From CAILLO01 sp964579735 (GTDB lineage: Bacteria > Bacillota > Clostridia > Saccharofermentanales > UBA5734), in NCBI GenBank assembly GCA_964579735.1, contig CAZOHH010000009.1, positions 1 through 45,336 on the forward strand: a DNA stretch of 45,336 bases, in the 5' to 3' direction. A program made the translations under genes and the position numbers. The notes beneath the pieces are model-generated. The model was not told the DNA's origin and did no database searches. It saw only the letters and a list, made by a program, of their open reading frames with translations. The stretch's first letter is position 1; the number at the start of each line of letters is the position of its first letter. Shown one piece after another: positions 1 through 6,577 of the stretch.

Positions 1-2
1 GG

Positions 3-929
3 TGGCTGCCGGTGCTGCCGGTGCCGCAGGGGTGCCGCAGGAGCTCAAAAGCAGGCCAAGGACGATCAAGAAGCCTCGACCTCGCCCAGGCGCTTTCGGA
101 CGCCGCGGTGCGTCAGGACTCCGAGGTGCGCGTGCACGTCAAGGTCGACACCGGCATGGGCCGCTTGGGCTTCCAGGCCGGCTTCGACGCGGTCAAGTCG
201 GTCCTCGCCATCTCCGCGTTGCCGCACATGGTCGTCGAGGGGATGTACACGCACTTCGCCTCCGCCGACGAAGAGGATGCGTCCTTCACCCAGACGCAGT
301 TCGAACGCTTCCGCGGCATCGGCACGGAACTCGGCCGCATCGGCATCCATATCCCCATCCAGCATGTGTGCAATAGCGCTGCTCTCGCCCGATTCCCATC
401 GATGCACCTGGACCTCGTGCGCCCGGGTCTGGCGCTATATGGCCTCGCCCCGAAGGGCTGCCCGGGCTTCGGCCCCGGCGGACTCGTGCTTTCCCCCGCG
501 ATGTCCCTCAAATCCAATCTCGTTCTCGTGAAGGAGGTCGAGCCCGGTACCCCCATCAGCTACGGCCGCCGGTTCGTTGCCGCTCGTCCCACGCGCATCG
601 GCACCATCCCCATCGGCTACGCGGATGGATACACGCGTTCTCTCGGAGGCCAGGCCGATGTACTGGTCCGCGGACGCCGCGCACCCGTCGTGGGAAGGGT
701 CTGCATGGACACGTGCATGGCGGACCTCACCGACCTGCCGGACCCCCCCGAAGTCGGTGACGAGGTCGTCCTCTTCGGCAGTCAGGGAACGGAGCGCATC
801 TCCGCCGACGAGATCGCCGACCTCACGGGGACTCTATCCTACGAGGTCGTCTGCCTAGTCGGGAAGCGGGTCCCGCGCGCCTACTTCCAGGGGGGCACCC
901 TGAAGAGCCTGCGCAATCAGCTGGTCTGA
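3..929 (+). CDS. alr: Alanine racemase, 3' part (N-terminus cut by window edge)
   Basis: PLP-dependent enzyme interconverting L- and D-alanine in the cytoplasm and supplying D-Ala for peptidoglycan. The visible part has the barrel motif KVDTGMGRLGF (from base 141), the family's catalytic tyrosine context ISYG (Tyr codon at 561), GYADGY (about 616-633) and VCMD (about 699-710). About 85-90 N-terminal residues, including the PLP lysine, are missing because the frame is open to the window edge. The first ~70 bases are a G/C-rich quasi-repeat whose translation does not resemble the family in any frame, so the reading is safe only from the SLDLAQAL stretch onward. The next gene begins 21 bases after the stop. 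Identity is firm; the 5' end is not. Confidence 0.9.
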   Translation, partial: WLPVLPVPQGCRRSSKAGQGRSRSLDLAQALSDAAVRQDSEVRVHVKVDTGMGRLGFQAGFDAVKSVLAISALPHMVVEGMYTHFASADEEDASFTQTQFERFRGIGTELGRIGIHIPIQHVCNSAALARFPSMHLDLVRPGLALYGLAPKGCPGFGPGGLVLSPAMSLKSNLVLVKEVEPGTPISYGRRFVAARPTRIGTIPIGYADGYTRSLGGQADVLVRGRRAPVVGRVCMDTCMADLTDLPDPPEVGDEVVLFGSQGTERISADEIADLTGTLSYEVVCLVGKRVPRAYFQGGTLKSLRNQLV

Positions 930-950
930 CCCATAAAGGAGATTCAAGCG

Positions 951-2273
951 ATGATCCTGCCAACAACCTTCGTAATGCCCGTCGCCCTGGGCCTTTTCCT
1001 CGCGACATACGTCCTTCTGCTCGTCCTGCCGAAGATCCGCGCCTACATCGCCCTCGCCTCCGCGACGCTCTTCGTGGTCCTCGGCATTCTCCCACTGGGC
1101 AAGGTGTTCTTCTCCGTCGAGTGGAACGTCATCCTGATGATCGCCGGCACCATGGGCATCGTCCATCTCTTCATCGAGTCGCGCATGCCTGCCAAGCTGG
1201 CCGACCTCATCATCGACAAGATGCTCGATGTCCGCTGGGCCATCATCGCCCTCGCCCTCTTCGCCGGTATCATCTCCGCTTTCGTCGATAATGTCGCGAC
1301 CGTACTCATGGTCGCCCCCGTCGCTCTCACGATTTCGAAGAAGCTCGGCATCTCGCCGGTCCCCTCCGTCATCGCCATCGCCATCTCCTCGAACCTCCAG
1401 GGCGCTGCGACGCTGGTCGGCGACACCACTTCGATGCTCCTCGGCAACTACGCGCACCTCGACTTCCTGGACTTCTTCTTCCTGAACGGGAAGTTCGGCA
1501 TGTTCTGGATCGTCCAGTGCGGCGCAGTCATCTCCACATTCGTCCTGCTCTGGCTGTTCCGCAAGGATCGCCAGCCCATCCAGTTGGCCGAAAAGACCCG
1601 GGTCGATGACTATTTCCCCACGGTCCTGCTCGTCGGCACCGTCCTGCTGCTGATTCTCGCCTCCTTCATTCCCGAAAGTGCGAAGCCAGCCATCACCAAC
1701 GGCTTGATCTGCACGGTCGTGTTCGTGGTCGGCCTCGTGCGCGAGTTCCTCAAATCCGGCGACCACAAGGTTTTCTACAAATCGCTGCTCGAAATCGATT
1801 TCTTCACGCTTCTACTTCTCGCCGGCCTGTTCGTCGTCATCGGCGGCATCAAGGAAGCCGGTGTCGTCGATGCGATCAGCGGAGTCTTCATATCCTTGGG
1901 CAGCGGCAACCTTTTCGTCATCTACACGCTCATCGTCTGGGCTTCGGTCCTCCTGTCCGCCTTCATCGACAACATCCCCTATGTCGCGGCGATGTTGCCC
2001 GTGGCCTCGGGCATCGCGGTTTCCCTGAGCGGTGGGGACCCGAAGCTCGTCGCCTCGGCTTCGCTCGTCCTCTACTTCGGGCTTCTCGTCGGCGCGACGC
2101 TGGGCGGCAACCTCACGCCCATCGGCGCTTCCGCCAACATCGCCGGTCTCGGCATCCTGCGCAAGGAGGGCTACGAAGTGAAGGCCGGTACCTTCATGAA
2201 GATCAGCGTCCCCTTCACCCTCGCCGCCGTCGTCACCGGATATCTTCTCGTCTGGCTCGTCTGGAAGCCCTAG
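951..2273 (+). CDS. ArsB/NhaD/SLC13-type (ion transporter superfamily) permease
   Basis: A 440-residue polytopic membrane protein. It shows the internal duplication typical of the ion transporter superfamily: an FVDN motif near residue 113 followed by a long hydrophobic segment, and a matching FIDN motif near residue 340. A small-residue stretch (SSNLQGAATLVGD) follows the first motif and GGNLTPIGASAN follows the second, as in substrate and cation sites of this fold. The family includes ArsB arsenite exporters, NhaD Na+/H+ antiporters, CitM and SLC13 carriers, and substrate cannot be assigned from sequence. No arsR or arsC is nearby, so an arsenic role is not supported. Start ATG follows an AAAGGAG site. 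It may be cotranscribed with alr, 21 bases upstream. Confidence 0.85.
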   Translation: MILPTTFVMPVALGLFLATYVLLLVLPKIRAYIALASATLFVVLGILPLGKVFFSVEWNVILMIAGTMGIVHLFIESRMPAKLADLIIDKMLDVRWAIIALALFAGIISAFVDNVATVLMVAPVALTISKKLGISPVPSVIAIAISSNLQGAATLVGDTTSMLLGNYAHLDFLDFFFLNGKFGMFWIVQCGAVISTFVLLWLFRKDRQPIQLAEKTRVDDYFPTVLLVGTVLLLILASFIPESAKPAITNGLICTVVFVVGLVREFLKSGDHKVFYKSLLEIDFFTLLLLAGLFVVIGGIKEAGVVDAISGVFISLGSGNLFVIYTLIVWASVLLSAFIDNIPYVAAMLPVASGIAVSLSGGDPKLVASASLVLYFGLLVGATLGGNLTPIGASANIAGLGILRKEGYEVKAGTFMKISVPFTLAAVVTGYLLVWLVWKP

Positions 2274-2300
2274 GCTCCGACGCGCATCGGAATACCGCTC

Positions 2301-2330
2301 TGGACGCCCGCACCGCTTCCGTGCTATATT
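2301..2330 (+). promoter_or_regulatory. Probable sigma-A promoter of the FMN riboswitch/ribU unit
   Basis: A -35-like TGGACG (2301-2306) is separated by 18 bases from TATATT (2325-2330), which carries an upstream TG, forming an extended -10 (TGCTATATT). Initiation near 2337 would place the start just ahead of the riboswitch aptamer. The -35 is weak and the extended -10 is good. Confidence 0.6.
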
Positions 2331-2361
2331 CGTACCAGAAACGCGCACCTACCATTCGCAA

Positions 2362-2512
2362 TGACTCCGGGGCAGGGTGAGATTCCCTACCGGCGGTGAA
2401 GCGGACCGATTCGGTCCGACAAGCCCGCGAGCCGCAAGGCAGACAAGGTTAGAATCCTTGGCCGACTGTAAGTTCCCGTCGCAGGACGGGTTCCAAGTCA
2501 GGATGGAAGGAG
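2362..2512 (+). promoter_or_regulatory. FMN riboswitch (RFN element)
   Basis: Conserved FMN aptamer blocks are visible in order: the GGGGCAGGGTGA block at 2369-2380, ACCGGCGGT at about 2389-2397, AGCCCGCGAGCC near 2423-2434, a GGCCGACTGT block near 2460-2469, and a GTCAGGATGGAAGGAGA closing block near 2497-2513. FMN binding normally lowers downstream expression. The expression platform follows: a hairpin with arms GGAAT/ATTCC and CGCGAA/TTCGCG (2520-2553), then a rho-independent terminator at 2574-2602, so transcription attenuation is the likely mechanism. The controlled gene is ribU, which fits riboflavin/FMN feedback. Confidence 0.96.
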
Positions 2513-2573
2513 AGGCGGCGGAATCCGCGCGAAGTCCAGCATTTCGCGATTCCAGCGTCCATCGTTCTTTGAA

Positions 2574-2602
2574 GGGCCGCCCCGGCGTGGGCGGTCCTTT
2601 TT
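2574..2602 (+). terminator. Rho-independent terminator of the FMN riboswitch
   Basis: Arms GGGCCGCCC (2574-2582) and GGGCGGTCC (2589-2597) form a nine-pair stem with one G-T pair and a six-base loop, followed by TTTTT (2598-2602). It lies between the aptamer and ribU, the usual place for an attenuator. Confidence 0.92.
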
Positions 2603-2657
2603 CGCCTTGAGAAAGGGAAGGGGGGACCGCCGGAATCGTTCCGAAGGAGAAACGAAC

Positions 2658-3278
2658 ATGAAAACAGGCAAGATCTCCGTCCAGCTGATCACGCGGGTAG
2701 GCGTTCTGTCCGCCATGGCCATCGCCCTGAGCTTCCTCGAGAGCAGCCTCATCATTCCGATGCTTCCGTTCTTCCCGAATTTCCTCAAACTCGATATCGG
2801 CGACCTGCCGGCCCTGCTCGCCGCCTTCGCATTCGGCCCTCTGGCAGGTATCCTGGTCGAAGTCCTGAAGAATGCCGTCCACCTGTTCGGATCCCAGACC
2901 TCGGGAATCGGCGAGCTTGCCAACATGATCATAGGTTCCTCCTTCGTCGCGACGGCGGGCCTCGTCTACCGCCTGCGCAAGAACCGGCTCTCCGCCTACC
3001 TCGGGATGGCCGCCGGCACGGTCGTCATGACGGCGGTCGCCTGCGCCTCCAACTACTACGTCCTCCTGCCACTCTACGGCCGCCTGGGATTCTCCGTCGA
3101 AGCCGTCATCGGGCTCGCCAACCTGGCCGGCAACACTCTCGTCAAGGACATGCCCACGCTCCTTCTCTACGTCTTCGTTCCTTTCAATCTCATCAAGGGT
3201 CTGCTAGTATCGGTTCTGACGGGGCTCGTGTATAAGCGCGTAAGCCCCCTGCTGCACGGAGTCCGCACGCACGCCTAG
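2658..3278 (+). CDS. ribU: Riboflavin ECF transporter substrate-binding (S) component RibU
   Basis: A 206-residue hydrophobic protein of the RibU/YpaA family, the membrane S component that binds riboflavin and joins an EcfA-EcfA'-EcfT module for ATP-driven import. Features include the N-terminal helix with ALSFLES, the loop PNFLKLDIGDLPALL and the segment FGPLAGILVEVLKN, all characteristic of RibU, with about six membrane segments overall. The ATG at 2658 follows an AAGGAGA site at a good distance; an in-frame upstream extension to 2607 has no such site. The FMN riboswitch directly upstream independently supports a flavin role. The fused EcfA and EcfT encoded at 36.4-39.1 kb are candidates for its energising module. 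Confidence 0.95.
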   Translation: MKTGKISVQLITRVGVLSAMAIALSFLESSLIIPMLPFFPNFLKLDIGDLPALLAAFAFGPLAGILVEVLKNAVHLFGSQTSGIGELANMIIGSSFVATAGLVYRLRKNRLSAYLGMAAGTVVMTAVACASNYYVLLPLYGRLGFSVEAVIGLANLAGNTLVKDMPTLLLYVFVPFNLIKGLLVSVLTGLVYKRVSPLLHGVRTHA

Positions 3279-3289
3279 AAGGAGCGGGA

Positions 3290-3718
3290 ATGGAATCGAC
3301 CCCCTTCGTCCCCACGAAAGGAAAACGGCTCGCCGCCTTTGCGTTGCCGGTCTCGGCCGCCACGCTGGCACTCCTCTTCTACCTGGTCCCTGGCATCCCA
3401 GCTGGTTTCCCTATCCTCTGCCCGCTCTATGCGACGACGGGAATCTACTGCGCCACGTGCGGCGCGACGAGGGCGACGCTCGCACTGCTCCACGGCGACC
3501 CGGTGGCTGCCTTCGGCTTCAACCCCCTGTATGTCGTCCTCCTCCCTTTGTTCGCCTATCTTGCACTCGCCGCATACCTCCGCCTCCTTCCTGTCCGCAT
3601 CCGTCTCCCGTTGCCTAACGCCTGGCTGAGGATCCTCGCCTGGTCTGCGCTGCCCCTCACCGTGTACACCGTGCTTCGCAATCTCCCATGGCCCGCATTC
3701 TCCTGGCTTGCCCCCTGA
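3290..3718 (+). CDS. DUF2752 membrane protein (first copy)
   Basis: A 142-residue protein with an N-terminal hydrophobic helix (about residues 15-35), then the DUF2752 signature GIYCATCGATRA with Cys54 and Cys57, then further hydrophobic segments and a C-terminal TVLRNLPWPAF motif. The function of DUF2752 is unknown. The paired cysteines followed by G-x-T-R could bind a metal or form a disulfide, which is inference. It begins 11 bases after ribU and is followed by a small membrane protein and a second DUF2752 gene with the same C-terminal RNLP motif. All three probably share the ribU transcript. Confidence 0.85.
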   Translation: MESTPFVPTKGKRLAAFALPVSAATLALLFYLVPGIPAGFPILCPLYATTGIYCATCGATRATLALLHGDPVAAFGFNPLYVVLLPLFAYLALAAYLRLLPVRIRLPLPNAWLRILAWSALPLTVYTVLRNLPWPAFSWLAP

Positions 3719-3731
3719 AAGGAGCCCCGCC

Positions 3732-3986
3732 ATGACCGACCGTACCGCGAACCGCATCGGCCTCGGACTCTCCGTCGTCGTCATCGCCGGCATCCTCCTC
3801 GGCTCGGGTGCCAGCCTGCTGGGCTTCGGATCCCTCGGCATCCTCGCCGTCTCCGCCGCACGACCCGATATCCTCGCTCCCGCTACGGCACGAAAGCATT
3901 CGAAGATCGTCCTGCTCCTCGCCGTCGCCCTGTTCGTCCTCGAAGTCGCAGTCACGGCCGTCCTGAAGGCGAAGGGGATCCTCTAG
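3732..3986 (+). CDS. Small two-helix membrane protein of unknown function
   Basis: An 84-residue protein with two predicted membrane helices: residues about 8-36 (rich in Leu, Val, Ile, Gly) and about 57-78. A short loop with basic residues (ATARKHSK) lies between them. I recognise no domain. The ATG at 3732 follows an AAAGGAG site; a TTG 24 bases upstream would overlap the end of the previous gene and lacks a ribosome site. It is sandwiched between two DUF2752 genes, 13 bases after the first and 1 base before the second, so it is very likely translated from the same mRNA and may work with them. Confidence 0.75.
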   Translation: MTDRTANRIGLGLSVVVIAGILLGSGASLLGFGSLGILAVSAARPDILAPATARKHSKIVLLLAVALFVLEVAVTAVLKAKGIL

Positions 3987-3987
3987 G

Positions 3988-4428
3988 ATGCCGGAATCGC
4001 CAGACCCTGGCCGATTGGACCGCACCGCACTGCGCATCGTTGTCGCGGCCGGTGTCCCACTTCTGGCGGGGGCTGGTTCCCTTCTCCTGTATTTGGTGGA
4101 TCCGGCCCGTTCGCGAATCCTGCCGGCCTGCCCCACCTATCTTCTGACCGGCATCTACTGCCCAGGATGCGGCACGGCCCGCATGCTTCACAGCCTGCTC
4201 CACCTCCGCCTGGTCGAGGCCCTCGACCACAACGTCCTGATGGTCTTCCTACTCCCAGTCGTTCTATATGCCGGTCTAGCCGCATACCTTGCGTTCGTCG
4301 TCGGCCGATCTCTGATTCCTGCGCTACGGATCGCCCACTGGATATCCTTACTGATTCTGGTCGCCATCGTCGTCTTCACGGTACTCCGCAACCTGCCGTT
4401 TTCCCCCTTCACATACCTTGCACCCTAG
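3988..4428 (+). CDS. DUF2752 membrane protein (second copy)
   Basis: A 146-residue paralogue of the protein at 3290-3718. Order of parts: short polar N-terminus, membrane helix at about residues 17-36, signature GIYCPGCGTARM with Cys58 and Cys61, a hydrophobic block at about 77-97, another at about 108-130, and the C-terminal TVLRNLPFSPF motif shared with the first copy. Function unknown. The ATG lies one base after the preceding stop, which points to translational coupling. No convincing terminator follows; a new promoter appears at 4457. Confidence 0.85.
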   Translation: MPESPDPGRLDRTALRIVVAAGVPLLAGAGSLLLYLVDPARSRILPACPTYLLTGIYCPGCGTARMLHSLLHLRLVEALDHNVLMVFLLPVVLYAGLAAYLAFVVGRSLIPALRIAHWISLLILVAIVVFTVLRNLPFSPFTYLAP

Positions 4429-4456
4429 AATCGGGTGAGTTTTGTTTCTATTGGTC

Positions 4457-4485
4457 TTGACGCAAGGGCGATGGAGACATAGACT
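4457..4485 (+). promoter_or_regulatory. Probable sigma-A promoter for the zinc-ribbon/CD225 gene
   Basis: TTGACG (4457-4462), a 17-base spacer, then TAGACT (4480-4485). The downstream gene starts at 4555, leaving a leader of roughly 60 bases with a GGAGGGA ribosome site just before the ATG. Confidence 0.6.
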
Positions 4486-4554
4486 TGTTTCAAACCCAGT
4501 GCGCAACCGTCGAATTCCGGCGGGCCGACGCTGGCTAGTGAAGGAGGGAATGCC

Positions 4555-5001
4555 ATGAGATGTTCTTCCTGTGGCGCTGAAATCCCGGACGGCGTGAAAT
4601 TCTGCCCGTCCTGTGGAGCCACGCAGCCGGCGGCCGCGCCCCCCGTCTATGCACAGCCCCCTCAGCCGCAATACGCTTATCAGGCTCCGACCGCTCCCCC
4701 GCCCCCTCCGCTCCAGCAACCCAAGCCTAAGACCACGGGACAGATCATCTTCTCCATTATCAATATTCTCTGTTGTTATGGGTCCTTATTTGGAATCATT
4801 GCCCTGATCTTCTCTATCATGGCGAGCAGCTCCGCAACGTATGAAGATGGCAAGAAGAAGCTCAAGACCGCCAAGACTTTGAACATCATCGCTATCATAT
4901 TATCGGTCCTTGGCTTCATCATCACACTGGCAGCTGGACTTCTCCCTATGATACTCGCAGCTGCATCGGGCGACTTCAATTGGGACTATTCCGGGTATTA
5001 G
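4555..5001 (+). CDS. Zinc-ribbon and CD225/dispanin-like membrane protein (first copy)
   Basis: A 148-residue protein in three parts. Residues 1-22 form a zinc ribbon with Cys3, Cys6, Cys17 and Cys20. Residues about 23-60 are a proline/alanine/glutamine-rich linker. Residues about 61-140 hold two membrane helices separated by a polar loop (residues about 90-105, KKLKTAKTLN), the layout of CD225/dispanin-type proteins. Bacterial members have no settled function. It is a clear paralogue of the protein at 5513-5917 (shared TTGQI-FS--NI and FG-IAL-F-I-A blocks). Its DNA is much richer in A+T than its neighbours (20 of 60 bases are G/C in 4741-4800), unlike the paralogue. Confidence 0.8.
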   Translation: MRCSSCGAEIPDGVKFCPSCGATQPAAAPPVYAQPPQPQYAYQAPTAPPPPPLQQPKPKTTGQIIFSIINILCCYGSLFGIIALIFSIMASSSATYEDGKKKLKTAKTLNIIAIILSVLGFIITLAAGLLPMILAAASGDFNWDYSGY

Positions 5002-5097
5002 GACAGATTCGTTCGCCCACGGTTTGAATCAAGTCAATTATTGGAACACTCGAGATAAGGTCAATTCGATTACAGCGGATATTGATTCCCATGGGCA

Positions 5098-5114
5098 GTC
5101 ACCAAAGAGGTGAC
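5098..5114 (+). other. Small hairpin just upstream of the DUF4870-like gene
   Basis: Perfect arms GTCACC (5098-5103) and GGTGAC (5109-5114) with loop AAAGA, ending about 18 bases before the ATG at 5132 and just ahead of the GAAAGGAG ribosome site. The surrounding 130-base gap is A+T-rich. I saw no convincing promoter in it. The hairpin could affect mRNA stability or translation. Confidence 0.45.
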
Positions 5115-5131
5115 ATGAAAGGAGTCGAAAC

Positions 5132-5488
5132 ATGGAACTCAACAAACCCGTAGAAGTAGGCAAGTCCCAGCTCGGCGACATCGACGGCCATATCGTTGCA
5201 GTGCTCTGCTACATCTTCGCTCCGATTTCCAGCCTGATCTTCTTCCTCACCGAGAAAGAGAACGACTATGTCCGTTTCGCCGCCATGCAGAGCCTGATCT
5301 CCGGCGTGATTTCCGTCATCATCGGCAGCATCACCTGCGGCATCGGCTCCCTGGTCGTCTTCGTCTTCCAGATCCTCGCCCTGATCAAGGCCCTCAACAA
5401 GGAATACTACAAGATGCCTCTGATCGGAAACCTCGCCGAGAAGTGGGCCGCCAAGCCAGGCGCGACCCCGCCCCCGCCTGCCGCCTGA
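5132..5488 (+). CDS. DUF4870 (Tic20-like) small membrane protein
   Basis: A 118-residue protein. A polar N-terminus (to about residue 20) is followed by helices at about 22-40 and 55-90, with the intervening motif TEKENDYVRFAAMQSL. That motif matches the DUF4870 pattern of a charged loop ending in a VRF/VRFHA-type helix start. The tail is proline-rich. Function unknown; such proteins are often found near zinc-ribbon and CD225/TM2-type small membrane proteins. It lies between two zinc-ribbon/CD225-like paralogues and 24 bases before the second. Start ATG follows a GAAAGGAG site. Confidence 0.8.
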   Translation: MELNKPVEVGKSQLGDIDGHIVAVLCYIFAPISSLIFFLTEKENDYVRFAAMQSLISGVISVIIGSITCGIGSLVVFVFQILALIKALNKEYYKMPLIGNLAEKWAAKPGATPPPPAA

Positions 5489-5512
5489 CGAGGAATCGAA
5501 GGGAGGACCGGA

Positions 5513-5917
5513 ATGTTCTGCAGTGAATGCGGCACGGAACTCCACGAAAACGGGAAGTACTGTTTCGTCTGCGGCGCCTCGGCGTCCGGAGATGGCAACG
5601 GGACTTCCCGTTCCTCTTCTTCTGCCCCGCCAACCGCGTTGAAACCGCTTCCGTCCACGACGGGGCAGATCGTTTTCTCCGTGGTCAACATCGTGACCGG
5701 CGTCGCTTTCGTATTCGGCGTGATCGCTCTCGTGTTCGCCATTCTCGCGAATGAAGCGAAATCCTTCGAAGACGCGGTGGCGAAGCTCAGGGTCGCGCGG
5801 ATTCTCAACATCGTCGGCGTGAGCCTCACGGGTTTCTTCATCCTGATCTATCTCGTCTTCTTCGTCTTCTTCTTCGGAATCATGGGGTTGGGCTTCCTGA
5901 CGGCCTTCACGGGCTAG
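5513..5917 (+). CDS. Zinc-ribbon and CD225/dispanin-like membrane protein (second copy)
   Basis: A 134-residue paralogue of the protein at 4555-5001. The zinc ribbon is at residues 1-22 (Cys3, Cys6, Cys17, Cys20 at identical positions). A short Ser/Pro linker follows, then two membrane helices at about residues 50-80 and 100-130 with the polar loop AVAKLRVARILN between them. Base composition is normal for this genome (36 of 60 G/C in 5641-5700), unlike the first copy. Start ATG follows an AGGGAGGACC site. It is the last gene before the bidirectional terminator. No function can be assigned. Confidence 0.8.
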   Translation: MFCSECGTELHENGKYCFVCGASASGDGNGTSRSSSSAPPTALKPLPSTTGQIVFSVVNIVTGVAFVFGVIALVFAILANEAKSFEDAVAKLRVARILNIVGVSLTGFFILIYLVFFVFFFGIMGLGFLTAFTG

Positions 5918-5976
5918 ACGGATCCGACTTGCTGGACCGACGTGCGGGAAGCTTCCTGCCGACCGGAACGAATCCC

Positions 5977-6012
5977 AAAAGGACGGCACTTCAAAGAAGG
6001 GGCCGTCCTTTT
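5977..6012. terminator. Bidirectional rho-independent terminator
   Basis: Arms AAAAGGACGGC (5977-5987) and GCCGTCCTTTT (6002-6012) form an eleven-pair stem, giving a T run downstream on either strand. It separates the plus-strand membrane-protein genes from the convergent minus-strand arginine operon and can serve both. Confidence 0.9.
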
Positions 6013-6029
6013 CCTTTTTCGCTGCAGAA

Positions 6030-6572
6030 TCAGTCCGACCGCTTTTCCTTCGATCCCGGACCCTTGTCGTACCGTTTCTCGAGCCGGGCCCTCGCGTACC
6101 CTCTCGAATCCTCGGAGGCGAGCACGACGAAGCCGCGGGCGCGGTAGAAACGGATCAGCGGAACGTTCGACAGAGCGGTGTGAAGGCGCACGATGCGCAG
6201 TCCCCGAGCGGCCGCGTACAGGTCCACTGCATGCATCAGGGCTCCGCCCACTCCGATGCGCTGGACATCGGGGTCGACGGCGAAACGGCTGAGATAGGCC
6301 ACTCCGGCCTCGTCGACGGAAGAAAGGCGGAGCGTCCCCACCAGCGAAGATTCACCGTCGTGTCCGTATTCGGCGACGAGCACGTCGTCCTGGTGGATAT
6401 GCCGCTCGACATCCTCTACCGTTTCGCGGAGAGAATCGAGCATGCCCGGAATACCGGACGCTTCCGCATAAAGACGCATCGCATCTAGAATCAGAGCATG
6501 CAGCGCGGGGGCGTCTTCATGGACGGCGCCCCGGACCCGGACGGGGAGGGGCCTCGGGGATGCCGGGTCCAA
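6030..6572 (-). CDS. GNAT-family N-acetyltransferase, last gene of the arg operon
   Basis: A 180-residue single-domain acetyltransferase. Conserved parts are the substrate-side helices at about residues 15-45, the strand SSLVGTLRLSSV, the acetyl-CoA loop in VQRIGVGGAL (Q/R-x-x-G-x-G pattern) and the C-terminal FYRARGF motif. The best start is a TTG at 6572, nine bases after a GGAGG at the end of argF; the ORF could be read further upstream but only through argF. The gap to the argF stop is five bases, so it is cotranscribed with argCBDF. The acyl acceptor is unknown. Given the absence of argJ and argA in this operon, a role making N-acetylglutamate is a plausible but untested guess. Confidence 0.85.
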   Translation of the reverse strand: MDPASPRPLPVRVRGAVHEDAPALHALILDAMRLYAEASGIPGMLDSLRETVEDVERHIHQDDVLVAEYGHDGESSLVGTLRLSSVDEAGVAYLSRFAVDPDVQRIGVGGALMHAVDLYAAARGLRIVRLHTALSNVPLIRFYRARGFVVLASEDSRGYARARLEKRYDKGPGSKEKRSD

Positions 6573-6577
6573 AGCGC

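Noticed and set aside
951..2273. Arsenite exporter ArsB as a specific assignment
   Set aside because: The fold fits, but no arsR, arsC or arsA is nearby and the family also includes Na+/H+ antiporters and dicarboxylate carriers.
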